A stretch of 64,000 nt of DNA from Membranipora membranacea (lineage: Eukaryota > Bryozoa > Gymnolaemata > Cheilostomatida > Membraniporidae), in NCBI GenBank assembly GCA_914767715.1, contig OU612074.1:16480062-16544061 (forward strand). Direction: 5' to 3'. The notes under the pieces are model-generated. The model was not told the origin of the DNA. It worked only from the letters and a program-made list of their open reading frames with translations, and ran no database searches. Shown one piece after another: positions 59,320-64,000 of this stretch. Numbering within the stretch: position 1 is the stretch's first letter; every line of letters begins with the position of its first letter. Position numbers and translations under genes: made by a program.

Positions 59320-62300
59320 TCATTTTCTCCGCTCATTCAGGTAGGCATAGTTGTGAGCCTCATTGAGAAGTTCGGCTAAGTTAATCACCTCATATTCATT
59401 CTCCTGGTTTCTCTGTGGCCTTGACAGTTGAAGGTCATGAGGGTCTCTGGTTGATGGATAATTCCGGCTGTCATACACTGAGTCATAAGATCTATCTGGT
59501 AATACAGTCATTTCTTGCGTTGATATGTCTGCATCTAGAAAAAATACAAATGATTGTGGTAATCATGGAAAGGAATTCCAAGATTTTCCAAAGAATTTTT
59601 TGATGTACTGAGTGATATTCATATTGGATCCTTTGTATCATCTCGTATTTAGTACAGACATATTGTAGGTGTAGTTGGGTTATACAAACTGTTGCTTGTT
59701 TGTTCAGTTCAGGTGTTAATCTATGATATTTTTGTGTCTTCTGTTAATATTTGTGTGTAATACGACGTCTGTGACAAGCAGGGTACCAGCAAAGACAGCT
59801 CATTTTATACATTTTTTAATGTGAAGGTCACCTTCTCCCGATCTGTTATGGCTAAAAAAGAAAATGAATTATGATTGAATTTAATTACATCGATAACATG
59901 ATCAAAGTGTCAAAATTAAACATTATTAAATGTAATAATTAATTTAAGAAAAATGAGATTTTCAATTAAAACATTGAAACTTTAGTATGGTGAACTTATC
60001 GGTTGAAGAGGTAATCTTCTTCATAATGATGATGCCCCTCCTATCACACGTTGCAAATTTCTAATCATATTCAATCATGTGTAATGGCTAGGACAACCAC
60101 AGAAAAGAGACTCACTTTGTTGAATCTAAGATCCTATTTTGATCAAGAATGCTGGTTGGTCCATTCCTCCCTGCTACAAACGTATCTGTAAAATATGATT
60201 GGTGAATATGTAAACAATAAGAGGCAATGTATTACTGCTTAGTACATCATGCAAAATGTCCCAAATGCCATCTCTTTGAGCCTCTGAATGCTCATTGCCA
60301 AGAAGTGACTTAACAGCATAATGGTTGTCAGAGTTGGAACCTCAATAACATTTATCCACCAATTTCAGAATCATATTTTGGGAGTTATTGGAAATAATGT
60401 GTGAGAAAATTTTTGGTGAGGTGGAGATAATTTCGGAATTCAATTCTATCCATGAACCACAAGTAATCTTTTGATGAAAGGAGTAGGACACTTTTTAAGC
60501 TAGGGAGAGTTTCAAGCTAAAGGTCTAGTTGAAAAGCTTGAATAAATGCCATAATATGAAAATGATTTTGCTTTTTTATGCAAACTGTCATGTGACCCCG
60601 AGGTAATACCTACAGTTAACCTTATCTGTGTAAGATGTGGAAAATATAGGTATAGGGGGATGCCAATCAGGAAGGGGTTCCAGGGGCTGCCTAGGCCACC
60701 TTCGGGGGCCGGGGCGGAGCCAGAGCCCTGTGGTGATTACAAATGGAAATGCATCATTTTTAGCCATATTTTGGGAAACACTCGTCATGATACATAGGGC
60801 GATGCATCCCTTAGACAAAAAAGGAAGAGGGACACCGTCTCCTTGCATCCCTCCTAAATTCTAACACTGGACCCAAAAAGTCTGTTTAAACACATGAGTT
60901 CGATACAATTAAGCCTACCATTTTGTTTTCTCCAACAGCAAACAGAAACCGAAACCAGGAACACTATCACTATAAATCCTCCACCAGAACTGGCAAAAAC
61001 CCATACTGGGGTAGTAGTGACCTCAAACAGTGGTATCATTTCCGGCTCTTCATCAACCACAGTGATGATCCATGTTATAGAAAGTGGGGGCATCAAGCCT
61101 ATCCAAACAAAAACAAAGATTATTATTCAGCTGTACATTCAAACAATTACCTCATATGGTAGGCTGAGAATTTGAAGATGAGAATGATGAGTGATCATGG
61201 TTTTCTTCGTTTAGAGCAGGTATGTTGCGTCTAAACATACTTTCAGAACTCATATCGACCAAACTGTAGCAAAGTTACTGGTCAATCTTAATCTGATAGA
61301 TGATCTAATAAAAAAAGACACTTGTCGGGGGACTAGAGCCCTTCTGATACTAACCAAAAACTTCAGCAGTTGCCGAACACGTTATCTCAACTACAGGGCC
61401 TAATTCTGTATCAAATCCAAGAATTAGAGTGTCATTAAAGATGGTGGTTAGGTCGGATGAGTTAGATGACCATGTATAATTTGGAGTTGCTCTCCCCTCT
61501 ATATCACAGGTGAGAGTAACAGGTTTAGCCAGTTTCACTTCCAGGAAGCGAAGACAAGGCAGGTCCCAGTTATGAGTGATATCTGGAATTGAATTGAAAC
61601 AGAAAATGGTTATCACTGTGAAAAGAGTGCATTCATTCATACAACCATCGCTACTGAATTCATTTTCATGATGATGCTTGAGACCACTGCACCATATCCT
61701 TTCCTAGATTATAAATTATTTCCATAACACATTGATCCATGCTAGACAATTTAGGATCACAAAATCCTGAGATGCAGTGTCCCTTCACAAAGGATTGCAT
61801 AGTTAAGACTTTGAACACACTGAAGTCACACCCTTGCTTCAAAACCAACCCAATATTATCAGCCCACTAGAAATGGTCTGAGATAAATTCATAGATCCAC
61901 AGGAGAAAGTGCAGAAGTTCCCTCAAAGTGGCTTGACGGGTATATAAGGCCCAGTCAACGTAAAGCGATCACCCAGCCATATCAAATTCAAATAGGCTTA
62001 GCAGCATTCAAATTCCTCCTGCTTTTTTTGGGAATATGATGAACAGTCTCGACCTTATTGAGATGAAAATTGCATGGACTGATGCAAATTTTTCATACAT
62101 ACATCCCTATATAAATCTTATTCCAAAACTTTCCTTAGAAAGTGGTGAAAATGCATCAGCTTTGACTCATAATTGCACAGCCACAGAGATTTCAAATTAC
62201 CCGCCCCACATTTTACTGGTTCTTATTGGTCGATTTTGAAATATGATTGACAGATTTATATAGTGCCTTGAATTTTTGTCAAGTACCTGGTTACGGTTGC

Positions 62301-63923
62301 TGTCAATAATTTTGTAATCAATATGCTTATATGCTATTAAAATCCTCAATCAAGTTTACATCGAAATGGGATAAAATACTTAGAGTTTTTGAGGGTTGTA
62401 ATTACCAAAACTCTATGTTTCATAGGGATTAGTATCTAAAGTAGAAAGGATTCCAGTGAAAACTAGTATGATGATGTCATGTATTAGTATATATGGAGAA
62501 CAGTCACCTCATTAATAATTGGTGGTCCTGAAAAAGGGCATTGGGTTTAGGGCTAGTCATTTTGGTTGTCACACATTGTCACCCATGAATACTGGACATA
62601 TGGAGGAATGCATGACCAAACTTTTTTATACTAATTAGCCGCAGCAATTTTTATGCAACTTTATTTTTGACCTGTAACTTCCATGACCGTTACAGGTGGT
62701 GAGGAATTCCCTTCGACTGCAATAGAGCAACAACTATGTATATACTGTACACCAAATTTTTGCACAAAACTAGAAAGTGCGTTTCAACATCTCTCTGGGG
62801 TGTGGGTGTAACTGGCCAAACAAAATTACCTTTTCGGCAACACTCACAATCAACCGGAGGTTGGCCATGGCCTGATTATCGCACACTTTCACACCACAGC
62901 CGACATGATTTCCCTTCAGATATTCTCTGTATCATGGAAACCCTCAGACTTTTGCATTTATCTTCATCTGCCCATAGGCCTCTAATGTAACACATACCAT
63001 TAAAAATTTGTACCGCAAATTGTCCGTAACAAGTTTTTATCTAGAGGAAGGTAATGCAGCAGTAACTCTCTTATTCGCTTTCATTTCTGCAAGATTATTT
63101 TTATTATCATTGTATCAAAGATTAATACAATTATACCTCTAAGATAGTTAGAACTAGTTTACACTATTCACTGTACAGGTCCGTAGTTCTAGGTGAGGCA
63201 CAAAGGCACTGCCTCCCCTAGAAAGTTAAATACAGTGGCCTAAAAACACTCTAATTCAATAATCCATGTCAGAATCAGCTCCTCTGGGATTTCCAGTTGC
63301 TTATTACATGACTTAAATTTCTCGGGGAGGAGGTTACTGGTGATGCATTGGACTCGCCTCGAACCTTTTATACAGTGGAATAGCAGAATACAAATAATCC
63401 TTGTTTGTACACAAAGTCAAATGTATTCATCAGCTGATGTGAAGTGTCACTTCCTTTCAACATCAAACACACATTGCAGTCGCTGCAAAGCTGCAAGGGC
63501 ACCGGTGTTGCTCAATTTCTTGCATAACACACTTGAGCACTTGAAAAAACACATGGAACATGCAAGCTCGATTTCTGCAAAACTCAAATGTAACGTGGAC
63601 TGGGCTAAAAGAGGCGGAACTAGGCGTGACATTACACTCATTATCCAATGGTCTTGCTGTCAATAGCAAAAACTAATTATGATTAATCCCCGTGCACCCC
63701 CTTTAAGTATTTTACATAAATTATCTGGCTTGAATTGTAGAATCAAGAAATAACTTACACCTAGGCAGGATATCTGTCGACAGCTCAATGTCAGCTAGAG
63801 ATATTGTCCTCCAGTTAGGATTACCAGTGTCTACACATCTTACTTGAAATCCACCTCTGTCTACTGGACTTGGTGTGTATCTTCCATCTGGTATCACAAT
63901 AACGGTATTTCCTCTCACCACTT
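59320..63923 (-). CDS. Ig-type transmembrane receptor with tyrosine-motif tail, 5' end outside window
   Basis: Probable cell-surface signalling receptor. Exons 5' to 3': 63923-63759, 61582-61355, 61098-60919, 60185-60116, 59851-59832 (20 bases), 59534-59320. All joins keep frame. The first visible exon encodes a beta-rich module (VVRGNTVIVIPDGRYTPSP, FQVRCVDTGN). The second is an Ig-like domain: LTCDIEGRATPNYTWSS with the first Cys and Trp, and VEITCSATAE with the second Cys. The third has a juxtamembrane stretch, then about 22 hydrophobic residues ending CCWRKQNG. The cytoplasmic tail carries YDSVYDS, NEYEVINL (Y-x-x-I) and YAYLNE (Y-x-N), plausible SH2-binding sites. No strict ITIM is seen. 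The phase-1 acceptor at 63923 shows that more ectodomain and the signal peptide lie beyond the window. Confidence 0.75.
60650..60740. repeat. GC-rich island in receptor intron
   Basis: A short block (GGGGCTGCCTAGGCC, CGGGGGCCGGGG) stands out against AT-rich flanks, in the intron after the membrane exon. It may be part of an inserted repeat. No coding or tRNA signal is seen. Confidence 0.35.
61583..63758. other. large receptor intron
   Basis: About 2.2 kb separate the two ectodomain exons. I see no further exon: frames at 62736-62990 and 63340-63666 lack domain or splice support. The corresponding intron in the broken copy is only about 0.2 kb, so this intron has expanded. Confidence 0.45.
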
Positions 63924-64000
63924 CTGTGGGAAAAGCAAGAGTCAAGGCACAATATATGCAGCTCACAGGCATTCAAGTTGAAGTAAGTTTTGCTGAAACA

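Overview
This is a window of animal nuclear DNA: AT-rich, with many short introns, dispersed transposon relics, and domain families typical of metazoans (C2H2 zinc fingers, CUB, Ig-like, death domain, AID/APOBEC-like deaminase). No sequence fixes the species. The immune-type domain content without vertebrate-style genes suggests an invertebrate, perhaps a sponge or another early-branching animal; this is inference only. I built gene models by joining open exons whose GT-AG (once GC-AG) boundaries and codon phases agree. Each multi-exon model of a complete gene sums to a whole number of codons.

Left part (1-15 kb, + strand): the 3' end of a five-finger C2H2 zinc-finger gene, with a TTAA-flanked piggyBac-like element in its first visible intron. 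Then comes a tandem pair of type II membrane proteins with coiled-coil ectodomains (8.5-10.1 kb and 13.8-14.9 kb). The first ends in a hydrophobic, GPI-signal-like tail, which gives it a tetherin-like layout. Between and around them lie inverted and dispersed repeats.

Middle (16-34 kb): on the - strand, a receptor with signal peptide, CUB domain, transmembrane helix and an ITIM-like tyrosine tail (17.4-20.5 kb), with a LINE fragment in one intron. Diverged copies of its tail exon and 3' flank lie in opposite orientation at 21.2-23.2 kb. A 14-exon leucine-rich-repeat gene follows on + (24.6-33.7 kb).

Right-centre (34-50 kb, - strand): a two-exon AID/APOBEC-like cytidine deaminase (36.5-38.5 kb), a non-autonomous hAT element with an intact 8-bp target duplication (39.0-40.65 kb), and a 13-exon protein ending in a death domain (42.7-49.8 kb). 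A decayed copy of the death-domain exon and its 3' flank lies at 34.0-34.9 kb, on the other side of the deaminase.

Right end (50.6-64 kb, - strand): a tandem array of Ig-type transmembrane receptors with tyrosine-motif tails. There is an exon relic at 50.7 kb, a broken copy (53.0-56.6 kb) with a lost splice acceptor and a stop just before its membrane helix, and an apparently intact copy running off the window (59.3-63.9 kb).

Taken together, a DNA/RNA-editing-type deaminase sits among tyrosine-tailed receptors, an LRR protein and a death-domain adaptor, with local segmental duplication and decay around them. This resembles an innate-immunity neighbourhood, but that role is inferred from domains only.
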